In this document: in pieces, positions 15,019-22,911 of the stretch | Layout: each line of letters begins with the position of its first letter | How positions within the stretch are numbered: position 1 is the first letter of the stretch | Made by a program: the position numbers and the translations under genes | Assembly (NCBI GenBank): GCA_022562375.1 | Contig: JADFPK010000001.1 | Span: 1 to 26,585 of the forward strand | Reading direction: 5' to 3' | Source of the DNA: Pseudomonadota bacterium | Lineage (GTDB): Bacteria > Pseudomonadota > Alphaproteobacteria > SMXQ01 | Length of the DNA stretch: 26,585 bases | Notes under the pieces: generated by a model | The model's input: the letters and a program-made list of their open reading frames with translations, nothing else | Database searches by the model: none | What the model was told of the DNA's origin: nothing

Positions 15019-16110
15019 ATGAACGGTTCGAATTTCGCCAAGCGGGTCTTGGCGCTGGTCTCACTGGTGGCGCTGGTCGCGGTAACGGACGTAGGCGCGG
15101 CGGTTGGGCGGAGCGTCGAGGAGATCGCCAACCTCACCGGCGCCGATCGTCGGAACATCCTGATCGAGGGCGCCAAGGCCGAAGGAACGCTCCTTTGGTA
15201 TACCACCCTGATCGTCAATCAGGCCACCCGGCCGATCAAGGCGGCCTTCGAGAAGAAGTATCCCTACATCAAGCTCGAGTTCATCCGCGCCAACAGCTCG
15301 AAACTAGTTGCCCGGCTTCTGGCGGAAAACCGGGCCAAGTCCTACCGCGCCGACATCGTCATCGCCAGCGCCGCGCCGGTGCTCAAGAAAGCGGGCCTGG
15401 TGCAACCCTTCAGGACGCCCGAAGCGGCGGTTTATCCGAAGAACTACACCGACCCCGACCGCAGCTGGCAGACCATCCGGGTTTCCTATAACGGCATCGG
15501 CTACAACACCAAGCTGGTGTCGGCGGCGCAAGCGCCCAAGACCTTCGAGGATTTGCTCGATCCCAAATGGAAGGGCAAGATGGTTTGGGGCAAGAGCTCG
15601 GAAACCGGCGCGCCCCTGTTCATCACCCATATCAGGATGGTGATGGGCGAGAAGAAGGGCATGGAATATCTCAGGAAGCTCGCCAAGCAGAACATCGTCA
15701 CCGTGGCCGGAAGCATCCGCAGCGTCCTCGACCGGGTGATCGCCGGCGAGCACGATGTGATGGTCTCGGCGGCGCTTCACCATGTCGCCATCAGCGCCGC
15801 CAAGGGCGCGCCCATCGCCTCTACCTCGCCCGAGCCGGTGATCGGCAGGAACGGTTACGTCATGATCATGAAGACCGCGCCCCACCCCTACGCGGCGATG
15901 CTGTTCATCGACTACATCGTCTCCGAGGAAGGGCAGAACATCCTGCGCAAGGCGAGATACCTGCCGGCCCATCCCAAGGTCGATCCGTTGCCGTCGATGC
16001 AGAAGATCGTGCCCAAGTTCACCGGCCTCAAGGAGAACCTCATCGGCCCCGATCAGTTGGAGAAGGAGCGCAAGAAGTCGGTTTCGATCTACCGCAAATT
16101 GTTCAATTAG
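15019..16110 (+). CDS. ABC importer periplasmic binding protein, copy 2
   Basis: The 363-residue secreted protein has a signal peptide (FAKRVLALVSLVALVAV..., cleavage near residue 30). It is clearly related to copies 1 and 3, sharing EEIANLTGADRRNILIEGAK, PKTFEDLLDPKWKGKM, and YLPAHPKVDP near the end. The His-His pair (254-255, ALHHVAIS) replaces the Tyr-Tyr pair of ferric-binding relatives. GGGAGG lies a few bases before ATG 15019; the reading frame is open further upstream, but those residues are not signal-like. No permease or ATPase follows, so it probably feeds the importer at 7656-10584 or the permease at 20043. It lies just behind the racemase-fold gene and likely shares its transcript. 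Confidence 0.9.
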   Translation: MNGSNFAKRVLALVSLVALVAVTDVGAAVGRSVEEIANLTGADRRNILIEGAKAEGTLLWYTTLIVNQATRPIKAAFEKKYPYIKLEFIRANSSKLVARLLAENRAKSYRADIVIASAAPVLKKAGLVQPFRTPEAAVYPKNYTDPDRSWQTIRVSYNGIGYNTKLVSAAQAPKTFEDLLDPKWKGKMVWGKSSETGAPLFITHIRMVMGEKKGMEYLRKLAKQNIVTVAGSIRSVLDRVIAGEHDVMVSAALHHVAISAAKGAPIASTSPEPVIGRNGYVMIMKTAPHPYAAMLFIDYIVSEEGQNILRKARYLPAHPKVDPLPSMQKIVPKFTGLKENLIGPDQLEKERKKSVSIYRKLFN

Positions 16111-16152
16111 GCCGGCCGAAGGGCCTCGTCGCCCGCCGCCCTCACGCTTGCG

Positions 16153-16197
16153 GCGAGGGTATGAGCCCCCGTTAAAGCGAGGGCATGAGCCCCCGTT
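16153..16197 (+). repeat. 24-base tandem duplication across a gene end
   Basis: GCGAGGGTATGAGCCCCCGTT (16153-16173) and the same 21 bases with C for T at the eighth position (16177-16197) are separated by AAA. The second copy encodes the last residues of the minus-strand hydrolase; the first lies just beyond its stop codon. Confidence 0.9.
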
Positions 16198-16963
16198 CCT
16201 CGAGGAAGGCGATCACCAGATCGTCGAAGCCGGCGGGGTCCTCGAGGCAACAGGCATGGCCGGCCCCGGGCAGCACCTGGTGCACCGCGCCCGGGATCAG
16301 CCCGGCGGTCTTTCGGCCGCCGGGCAAGGCATTGTCGAATTCGCCGTTGATCACCAATGTCGGGACTTTCATCGTCCCCAGGCGAGGCGTGGTGTCGGTC
16401 CCGTTGCGCGCCCTGAACACCTGGGCGATGGCCTCCGGGTTCAGCCGCGGCTGGCGTTCGGCGAATGTCCGCAGGAGATGGCGGCCGAGGGGGCTTTCGG
16501 CGAAGCCAGGGGCGACGAGTTCCTTCATATGACCGAGGTGATAGGCCTCGATCCCCGCCTGGGTGTAGCCTTCGATCCGCTCCTCAAAGCGCGTACCGGC
16601 GCCGCTCCTCCCACCGACCAGTATCAGCGCCTCGAACAGCCGGGGATGATCGAGGCCGAGCAGGATCGCCATTCCGGCGCCGACGCTGCAGCCCATCAGG
16701 ATCGCCCGATCCACCCGCTCGTTCTCGATCACACCGAGGACATCGGCGCACATCTCGGCCAGCGTATATTCGGCGGTTACCTTGTCCGAACGCCCCCAGC
16801 CCCGGATGTCCATGGCGATGACCTTGAACCGGGTGGAGAAGTGGGCGATCTGGTACATCCACAGATTATGGTCGAACGGGTTGGCGTGGAGCATGATGAA
16901 GGGCATGCCTTCGCCGGCGACCTCGTAATGGACGGTGACCTTGTTTTGCGTGCTATGGGGCAT
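16172..16963 (-). CDS. Alpha/beta hydrolase
   Basis: The 263-residue protein has the alpha/beta hydrolase fold with oxyanion motif HANPFDH (26-32), nucleophile elbow GCSVGA with Ser93, acid Asp210 (INGEFDN) and His236 (GAGHACC). It would hydrolyse an ester, enol-lactone or similar bond; relatives include 3-oxoadipate enol-lactonases and C-C hydrolases, but specificity cannot be read. ATG 16963 is preferred because AGGA stands six bases before it; ATG 16981 has no site. It is the last gene of the minus-strand group, separated from the binding protein by a terminator, so it likely has its own promoter. Its 3' end overlaps a 24-base tandem duplication. Confidence 0.85.
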   Translation of the reverse strand: MPHSTQNKVTVHYEVAGEGMPFIMLHANPFDHNLWMYQIAHFSTRFKVIAMDIRGWGRSDKVTAEYTLAEMCADVLGVIENERVDRAILMGCSVGAGMAILLGLDHPRLFEALILVGGRSGAGTRFEERIEGYTQAGIEAYHLGHMKELVAPGFAESPLGRHLLRTFAERQPRLNPEAIAQVFRARNGTDTTPRLGTMKVPTLVINGEFDNALPGGRKTAGLIPGAVHQVLPGAGHACCLEDPAGFDDLVIAFLEERGLMPSL

Positions 16964-17041
16964 GGAGGGTCCTGCCGTCATCCTGGCGTGGCGAGGATGC
17001 TGAAACGGCGTCGTCGCGGATTACACGCCGGGGGAAAAGAA

Positions 17042-17072
17042 GGGGCGTAACGGCGTCTGGCCGTTACGCCCC
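17042..17072 (-). terminator. Rho-independent terminator of binding protein copy 3
   Basis: A perfect 13-bp stem (17042-17054 with 17060-17072) encloses a 5-base loop. On the minus strand it is followed by TTCTTTTCCCC. It lies 33 bases beyond the stop of the minus-strand binding protein and is the strongest terminator in the window. A second inverted repeat, GATGCAT/ATGCATC (about 17074-17094), lies between it and the gene. Confidence 0.85.
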
Positions 17073-17105
17073 TGATGCATCGGCCTCATGCATCGAAAGA
17101 TCCGG

Positions 17106-18200
17106 TTACTGGAAAAACTTGCGGTACATCGCGTCTGTTTTCTTCCCTTCGGCGAACAACATCTCGGCATTGATGGTGAACTGCTCCAGACCGTTGAGCC
17201 TCGGCTGGTAGGGCCGCATCTGCTTCGCCGGGCTGACCTTGGGATGGGCCGGGAAGTAGCGTGCCTTCTTGAGGATTTTCTGCGCCTCCTCGCCCAGGAT
17301 GAAGTCGATCAGCAGCATCGCCGCGTGGGGATTGGGTGCCGTCTTCATCAGCATGAAGTAACCGTTCCGGGCGAGCACCGGGCTCACCATCGAGGCATCG
17401 ATCGGCGCCCCCTTCTTGCGCGCGCCGCCGACATGGTGAAGCGCCGGGGAGATCATGATGTGGTGCTCGCCGGCGACCACCAGGTCGAGGATGTTGCGGA
17501 TGCTCGAGGTCCGCGTCACGATCTTCTGCTTGCTGAGTTTCTTGAGGAAATCCAGGGTCTTCGCCTCGCCCCAGGTCATCCTCAGATAGGTGATCAAAAA
17601 TTGCGCGCCGGTCTCGTAACTGCTGCCCCAAACCATCTTGCCCTTCCATTTGGGATCGAGCAGGTCCTCGAAGGTCTTGGGCGCTTCCGCCGCCGACACC
17701 AGATTGGTGTTGTAGGCGGCGACCCCATGATAGGCGTAACGCATCGTCGCCCAGATCCGGTTGGGGTCCTTCTCCTTCTCGGGATAGGCGTCGAGCGCCG
17801 GCGACCTGAAGGCTTGCACCAGTCCGGCGTTCTTGAGGTCGATCACGACATTGGCGTTGATGACGTCGACACGCGGCGTCTTCGCCCTGTGCTCGGCGAG
17901 GACGCGCTGCAGGGCCTTCCGGCTGCCGGTACGAATGCCCTTGGCCTCGATGAAGGGATATTTCTTCATGAACGCCTTGAGGATGGGGCGCCGGGCGCGT
18001 TTCTGGTTGAGACCGCCGATCCACAACATCGCGCCTTCCTTCTTGGCGCCTTCCTCCAGGATCTTCTGGCGGTCCGGACCGGTGAGGTTGGCGATCTCGT
18101 CGACGGTGCGGGCGAAGGCGCCGCCCGTGTCCGCCAGTGCGAATACGGCTAAAAGACCAATCGTCGGCAGGAGCCGGCTAACGAAACGTGGGACTGTCAT
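17106..18200 (-). CDS. ABC importer periplasmic binding protein, copy 3
   Basis: The 364-residue secreted protein has a signal peptide cleaved probably after AFA (residue 30). It shares VDEIANLTGPDRQKILEEGA and KTFEDLLDPKWKGKM with copies 1 and 2, and carries the same His-His pair (255-256, ALHHVGGA). The N-terminal ligand strand differs (WIGGLNQKRARRP instead of WYTTLIVNQATRP), which suggests a different ligand. AAGGAGG lies just before ATG 18200. It is on the minus strand 86 bases after the MmgE/PrpD gene and ends at a strong terminator. A co-transcribed importer is absent, so it would rely on one of the two plus-strand permeases. Confidence 0.9.
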   Translation of the reverse strand: MTVPRFVSRLLPTIGLLAVFALADTGGAFARTVDEIANLTGPDRQKILEEGAKKEGAMLWIGGLNQKRARRPILKAFMKKYPFIEAKGIRTGSRKALQRVLAEHRAKTPRVDVINANVVIDLKNAGLVQAFRSPALDAYPEKEKDPNRIWATMRYAYHGVAAYNTNLVSAAEAPKTFEDLLDPKWKGKMVWGSSYETGAQFLITYLRMTWGEAKTLDFLKKLSKQKIVTRTSSIRNILDLVVAGEHHIMISPALHHVGGARKKGAPIDASMVSPVLARNGYFMLMKTAPNPHAAMLLIDFILGEEAQKILKKARYFPAHPKVSPAKQMRPYQPRLNGLEQFTINAEMLFAEGKKTDAMYRKFFQ

Positions 18201-18286
18201 CGTGTTTCCTCCTTTTCATTATGCCCCTTTGGATCTGTCGTCCTTGGGAACGGCTTGGGTGTTGCCCGATAATATATCCTAACCCT

Positions 18287-19726
18287 TTAGCGCGCCGCGG
18301 CCAAGGAAGGCCCGGCGGGCTTGCGCCTGCCCTGCCCCTTGGCGGCAAGCTTGTCCATGAGATCGGAGATCGAGGACAGGGCGTCGAGCCGCATGACCGT
18401 GTCCTTGATCGCGTCTTTCTCCGCCTGGGACAGCGCCGGCCCGGTGACGGCGTCGAACTTCTCCTTGACCACCGCCGCGTCGAGCCCGCCGTCCGAAATG
18501 CCCGGCGGATAAGGCGCCTCGGTCATATGTTCGTCGCCGTCCCGCGTCACCACCCGGATGGCGCAGGGATAGCTGTTGGGCGCGCGCCTGTTCCAGTTTT
18601 CGTCGCGGTGCAGGGTGATGCGGTCCATCAGGGCCACGATCGCGGGATCGAACCACCGTTCACCTTCGAATTGGCTGGGGGTCAGCGCCCCGTCCATCAG
18701 CGAAACCGCGACCAGGAAGTGGAAGCTGTGGTCCGCCGCCTCGTGCAGGGTCGGGTGGCGCCGGTCGGCATCGTCCTGCTGGCGTTGGATGAACGGATAA
18801 TCGGCCATGATGACCTCGATCCTATCCACCGTGTCCGTCCCGCCGCCGAGTTTGCCATGCATCTCGATCGCCGCCGCCACCGCCGTCTGGCCGGTGGCGA
18901 GGCAGGGATAGGCTTTGACGTTGGCCTCCATGATGGCGAAATCATCCGCCAGCGGCCGGGTCAGGGAAGCAAGCTCGTCGCCGGCCTTGAACACCTGGTG
19001 CAGGCCGCTCGGGTGATCGAATACGGCGAGCGGCCCCGTCATCCCTTGGGCCGCCATCAGCGCCGCCAGCGTGCCGGCCTGGGCGGAGAGGGGGTTGGAT
19101 ATGGACTTGGCGGCCGAAATCATGCCGCTCCTGACGATGGCCGAGGTCGCCGCGCGGGCGGCGCCGAGCGCCATCGCGTGGGCGAGGCGGTCCTCATCCA
19201 GTCCCAGCAGGCGGCCGGCCATGGCCGGCGCCACGATGCCGGAGACCGAGGTCCCGTCCCAGGGGCTTGGACGCACCATCAAATCCTTGAGGCGGTGGTA
19301 GATTTCGTAGCCGATGACGACGGCGGCGATGACGTCCCGTCCCGAACTTTGCCGCCATTCCCCGACCGCCAGGGCGACGGCGATGTTGTCGCTGGGATGA
19401 CCGCCGATCACCGGGCCCTCGTCGGCCGAGCCGATGATGAAGTCGTTGAGGTCGAGAACGCGGATGAGCGTGCCATTGGCGAGCACGGCGTTGGTCACCG
19501 AGGTCTTCCCCGGCTGGCCGAGGACGGTGCACTGGGGGGCGCCGCCGAGGCCCTCGATGGTGGCCAGGATCTTGCCCGCGGTTTCGTCTTCCAGCGCCGC
19601 CAGCCCGCAGCCGATCGAATCGAGGATCAGGAGCTTGGCCTGCTCGATCACCGCCGCCGGCAGGCGCGCCGCGTCCAGCGCCAGCACCCACCGCGCCAAG
19701 TCTCGTACGGTGTCTCTATCGGACAT
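18287..19726 (-). CDS. MmgE/PrpD family protein
   Basis: The 479-residue protein has the all-helical MmgE/PrpD fold: ILDSIGCGLAA (34-44), the GGHPSDNIAVALA segment (about 107-119), SAAKSISNPLSAQAG, and a C-terminal YPPGISDGGLDAAVVKEKF region. Members include 2-methylcitrate dehydratase, cis-aconitate decarboxylase and iminodisuccinate epimerase, all acting on small polycarboxylates. No methylcitrate synthase or lyase gene is nearby, so the PrpD role is not supported. Its neighbours suggest dehydration or epimerisation of an imported di- or tricarboxylate. It is the first gene of the minus-strand group and is transcribed divergently from the permease at 20043. The ribosome site before ATG 19726 is weak. 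Confidence 0.88.
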   Translation of the reverse strand: MSDRDTVRDLARWVLALDAARLPAAVIEQAKLLILDSIGCGLAALEDETAGKILATIEGLGGAPQCTVLGQPGKTSVTNAVLANGTLIRVLDLNDFIIGSADEGPVIGGHPSDNIAVALAVGEWRQSSGRDVIAAVVIGYEIYHRLKDLMVRPSPWDGTSVSGIVAPAMAGRLLGLDEDRLAHAMALGAARAATSAIVRSGMISAAKSISNPLSAQAGTLAALMAAQGMTGPLAVFDHPSGLHQVFKAGDELASLTRPLADDFAIMEANVKAYPCLATGQTAVAAAIEMHGKLGGGTDTVDRIEVIMADYPFIQRQQDDADRRHPTLHEAADHSFHFLVAVSLMDGALTPSQFEGERWFDPAIVALMDRITLHRDENWNRRAPNSYPCAIRVVTRDGDEHMTEAPYPPGISDGGLDAAVVKEKFDAVTGPALSQAEKDAIKDTVMRLDALSSISDLMDKLAAKGQGRRKPAGPSLAAAR

Positions 19727-20042
19727 TACCGGGCGCCCGGCTCCGCTCGTTTGGCGGCGGCGAAACGAACCGCCGGTGAGGCCCGGCGACGGTTACGATG
19801 AAAATCAGTTAGGTCCTCCCCACCATTTGTTTCTTGGTTTGATTGTCATCCCTCTACTGTTATCGTATCACGTAAATCAATCCAAAAGCACCGCCAAAAC
19901 ACGGAAATATAACGAGAATGTATGGCCCTATAAGGATGCGGTGCGATGTTCGATTTCGGGGGCGGCCATGGGGCGAAAGCACGACGATGGATAGGGCCGG
20001 TCCGATTTCCGGGCGCCGCCTTGTCGGGCGAGGCAAAGCGGC
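19727..20042. promoter_or_regulatory. Divergent intergenic region between MmgE/PrpD and permease 2
   Basis: This 316-base stretch separates divergent genes. Its middle (about 19805-19935) is AT-rich compared with the surroundings, and the motif TATCGTATCACGTAAATCAATCC (written here as two parts, TATCGTATCACG and TAAATCAATCC) lies in it. That is where promoters and a regulator site for both units would be expected. No hexamer pair is good enough to name a promoter. The small ORFs crossing it have no recognisable protein. Confidence 0.4.
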
Positions 20043-21806
20043 GTGACGGCACGCACCGATTTCGCCGCCGGGCCAGTTGACCGGGGAAAGTTGGCCGAGT
20101 TCTGGTACGGGCTGCGCACCGGCTTCGGTTATTCACCGGCGGTGATCGTGCTGATGGCGGTCATGCTGGGCTTGATGCTGCCGCCGATCATCTTCCTGCT
20201 GAATTCCAGCGTGCATACCGTCAAGGCCGACGGCTCCTTCGACGAGTTCACCTTGCGCTTCTACAAGGAGCTGATCACCAATCCGAGGTTCTTCAACAAT
20301 CTCATCAATACCACCGTCTACGCCGTCGGATCGGCGATCATCGCCATCATTCTCGGCACCATCCAGGCCTGGATCGTCGAGCGGACGAACACGCCGCTCA
20401 GGCGCTACGTGTTCCTGGTATCGATCATCTCGCTTGGCATCCCCAGCGTGCTCTACACCGTGGCCTTCCTGTTGCTGCTCGGCAAGAACGGCCCGGTGAA
20501 CGAGCTGCTCGGGGTGTTTTTCGGCACCGAGAACGGCCCGATACTTGATGTCTACACGATGTGGGGCATGGTGATCATCGAGGGCATCGACTTCGCGCCC
20601 TTGGTGTTCCTGTTGCTGGCGTCGGTGTTCCGCTCGGCCGATGCGTCCTTCGAGGAGGCGTCGATGATGAGCGGCGCCGGCATCTCCCAGACCTTCAGCC
20701 GCATCACCATAAGGCTCGCGGCTCCGGGCGTTTTCGCGTTGCTTATCCTGATCTTCATCCGCGCCTTCGAATCCTTCGAAACGCCCGCCCTGGTGGGCCG
20801 GCCGGGGAACATTTTCGTGCTCACCACCGACATTTATCAGGCCGCGCAGCTTGACACGCCACCCAATTACGGTCAGGCGGGGGCCTTTTCGGTGGCGCTG
20901 CTTTTGCTCGTGGTCGTGCTGCTCTACTGGTACAACCGGCTGTCACGTCACGCCGAGCGGTTCCAGACCATCACCGGCAAGGGCTTCCGCCCGCGGGTCA
21001 TGGACCTCGGCAAATGGCGCTATTTCACCGCCGCGATCCTCGTTGTCATGTTCATCGTCATCATCGTGCTGCCGGTGAGCATCGTGGTGTGGGCGTCGTT
21101 TCTTCCCTATTACCAGCCCTTCAGCCTCAAGGCCCTGCCACTGTTCACGCTGGACAATTTCGCCGAGGTCCTCGACGCCGGCCTGCTTCTCGACTCGGTC
21201 AGCAACACCTTGATACTCGGCGTCTCCACGGCGACCATCGTCAGCCTGTTCACGACGGTCTGCGCCTGGCTTGCCGTTCGCCGTTACAAGGGCGGATGGA
21301 TGCTCGATCAGTTGGCGACCATGCCCCTGATCCTGCCCTCCATCGTCCTCGGCGTGGCCTTGTTGCAGGTCTTCCTGAATACGCCCTTCGGGCTCTATGG
21401 GACGCTGACGTCGTTGGTCCTCGCTTCGATGATCCGCTATCTGCCCTACGGCATGCGCTATTCCTACGCCGGGGTATTGCAGATCCACACCGAGCTCGAG
21501 GAAGCCTCGGCGATGTCGGGCGCGCGCGGGCCCGGCACGTTCATCCGTATCGTCGTGCCGCTGGTGGCGCCGGCGCTGATCACCTGTTGGCTGTTCGTAT
21601 TCCTGAGCTCGACCAAGGCGGTGTCCTTGATGATATTGCTGATCGGCCCCGACTCGCACATCGTCGCGGTGACGATCTTCGATCTGTGGGAGAACGGCGC
21701 CCTGCCCGAGCTCGCCGCCCTTGGCGTCGCCTGGACCGCGTTCATGACCGTCGTTTCCGGTTTCTTCTATTACATCGCCCGGCGTTACGGCCTGACCGTC
21801 AAGTAG
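20043..21806 (+). CDS. Fused two-domain ABC importer permease, copy 2
   Basis: The 587-residue paralogue of the permease at 7656 is alignable over its whole length (GFGYSPAVIVLMAVMLGL..., RAFESFETPALVG, RHAERFQTITGKGFRPR). Two six-helix domains each carry a coupling loop: EEASMMSGAGISQTF and EEASAMSGARGPGTF. In the second loop GAG reads GAR. There is no ATPase in this unit, so the subunit at 9460 or one elsewhere must power it. GTG 20043 is the start with a poor ribosome site. A perfect GC hairpin (21819-21840) follows its stop, and a racemase-fold gene comes next, paralleling the order near 14209-15019. Confidence 0.9.
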   Translation: MTARTDFAAGPVDRGKLAEFWYGLRTGFGYSPAVIVLMAVMLGLMLPPIIFLLNSSVHTVKADGSFDEFTLRFYKELITNPRFFNNLINTTVYAVGSAIIAIILGTIQAWIVERTNTPLRRYVFLVSIISLGIPSVLYTVAFLLLLGKNGPVNELLGVFFGTENGPILDVYTMWGMVIIEGIDFAPLVFLLLASVFRSADASFEEASMMSGAGISQTFSRITIRLAAPGVFALLILIFIRAFESFETPALVGRPGNIFVLTTDIYQAAQLDTPPNYGQAGAFSVALLLLVVVLLYWYNRLSRHAERFQTITGKGFRPRVMDLGKWRYFTAAILVVMFIVIIVLPVSIVVWASFLPYYQPFSLKALPLFTLDNFAEVLDAGLLLDSVSNTLILGVSTATIVSLFTTVCAWLAVRRYKGGWMLDQLATMPLILPSIVLGVALLQVFLNTPFGLYGTLTSLVLASMIRYLPYGMRYSYAGVLQIHTELEEASAMSGARGPGTFIRIVVPLVAPALITCWLFVFLSSTKAVSLMILLIGPDSHIVAVTIFDLWENGALPELAALGVAWTAFMTVVSGFFYYIARRYGLTVK

Positions 21807-21818
21807 GGAATTTCCGCT

Positions 21819-21840
21819 CCGGCGCCCCGGCCGGCGCCGG
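21819..21840 (+). promoter_or_regulatory. GC-rich stem-loop after permease 2
   Basis: CCGGCGCC (21819-21826) pairs perfectly with GGCGCCGG (21833-21840) around CCGGCC, 13 bases after the permease stop. No T tract follows. It may stabilise the upstream mRNA end or partly terminate transcription. Confidence 0.45.
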
Positions 21841-21984
21841 TAAACCCCTCGGAAAGCCGGCTATATTCATTTCAATCCAATAGGTGCAGAATGGCATACC
21901 GGGAGTGCGCCGCACCGAGGAAGCGCGGCGAATAGAACGACTTATCGATATCAAATCCGATTGTGCACGGGGGAGGCTCGATCC

Positions 21985-22776
21985 ATGCGTATCATGATGT
22001 TGAACCAGGCGCCGAAGAAGACCAAGGGCGATGCGCCTCATTACCAGTCCGCCAGGATCGAGGAGTTGCTCAACGGCTACGCCTCGCCCGGCACCAAGAT
22101 CGAGCTTCATTTCCCCGATGATTTCGAGGGCGCCCAGGTGTTCAAGACCATCGGCGCCCAGAACATGCTCAACGGCCTGCATCACATCATGGAGGCGCCG
22201 GCCATCATCAAAAAGATCGTGTGGGCGGCCGACAACGGCTACGACGCGGTCATTCAAAGCAATACCTTCGATCCCGGCGTCGAAGGCGGCCGGCTTGCGG
22301 TGGGCATCCCGGTTGTCGGCCTTTTCCAGACGGCGCTGCATGTCGGGGCGACGATCGCCGACAAGATCGGAATCATCGTGCCGCTGGATGCGCATCTCCC
22401 CTACACCTGGCGCAAGATCCGGGCCTACGGCATGGGGAACTTCGTCACCGGCATCCAGGCGATCGGCATCTATGGCGAAAAGGTGGAGGAGCAAAAGGAA
22501 GAGATTTTCGACAAGACCGTAGGCTTGATACGCAACCTGGTGGATGATACCGGCGCCGAATGCGTGCTGCCGCTGGGCGGGGCGTTGATCCCCTATGTCG
22601 TCGATCCGGCCGATCTGGCGGCGGCAAGCGGCGTGCAGGTGCTGAACACCAAATCCATCGGCATCCGCTTTACCGAGATGTGCGTCGATCTGGGGCTGAC
22701 CCAGTCGCCGATCACCTATCCCAAGGCCAAGATCAGCTACGAGGACTTCACCCGGAAGGCCGAACAGGCTTCTTGA
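21985..22776 (+). CDS. Asp/Glu/hydantoin racemase-fold protein lacking catalytic Cys, copy 2
   Basis: The 263-residue protein is related to the one at 14209. It keeps YDAVIQSNTFDPGVEGGRLA, IPVVGLFQTALH and IRAYGMGNFVTG. Asn93 stands where the first catalytic cysteine should be (SNTFDPG instead of ACFDDPG), and the second site reads LPLGGA (Leu197). With neither cysteine, a classical two-base racemase is unlikely. A basic, Gln/Lys-rich N-terminus (NQAPKKTKGD) and a C-terminal extension (ISYEDFTRKAEQAS) distinguish it from copy 1. ATG 21985 is chosen for GGGGGAGG (21969-21976); TTG 21961 is an alternative. It is followed by enolase-superfamily copy 2 and probably works in the same pathway. Annotation pipelines may label it racemase, which is misleading. 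Confidence 0.82.
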   Translation: MRIMMLNQAPKKTKGDAPHYQSARIEELLNGYASPGTKIELHFPDDFEGAQVFKTIGAQNMLNGLHHIMEAPAIIKKIVWAADNGYDAVIQSNTFDPGVEGGRLAVGIPVVGLFQTALHVGATIADKIGIIVPLDAHLPYTWRKIRAYGMGNFVTGIQAIGIYGEKVEEQKEEIFDKTVGLIRNLVDDTGAECVLPLGGALIPYVVDPADLAAASGVQVLNTKSIGIRFTEMCVDLGLTQSPITYPKAKISYEDFTRKAEQAS

Positions 22777-22911
22777 TTCGGCCCGCCCCTAGCGCCGGCG
22801 ACCGCGGTCATCCAACGGGTCCTGGTGTTCGGTCTCTTGGGGTTGGAGCGCTCGACGCGCGGCCGGCAGGTGCCGGATGAGGACTAGGTTTATCAAGGGA
22901 GGGTCATGGCA

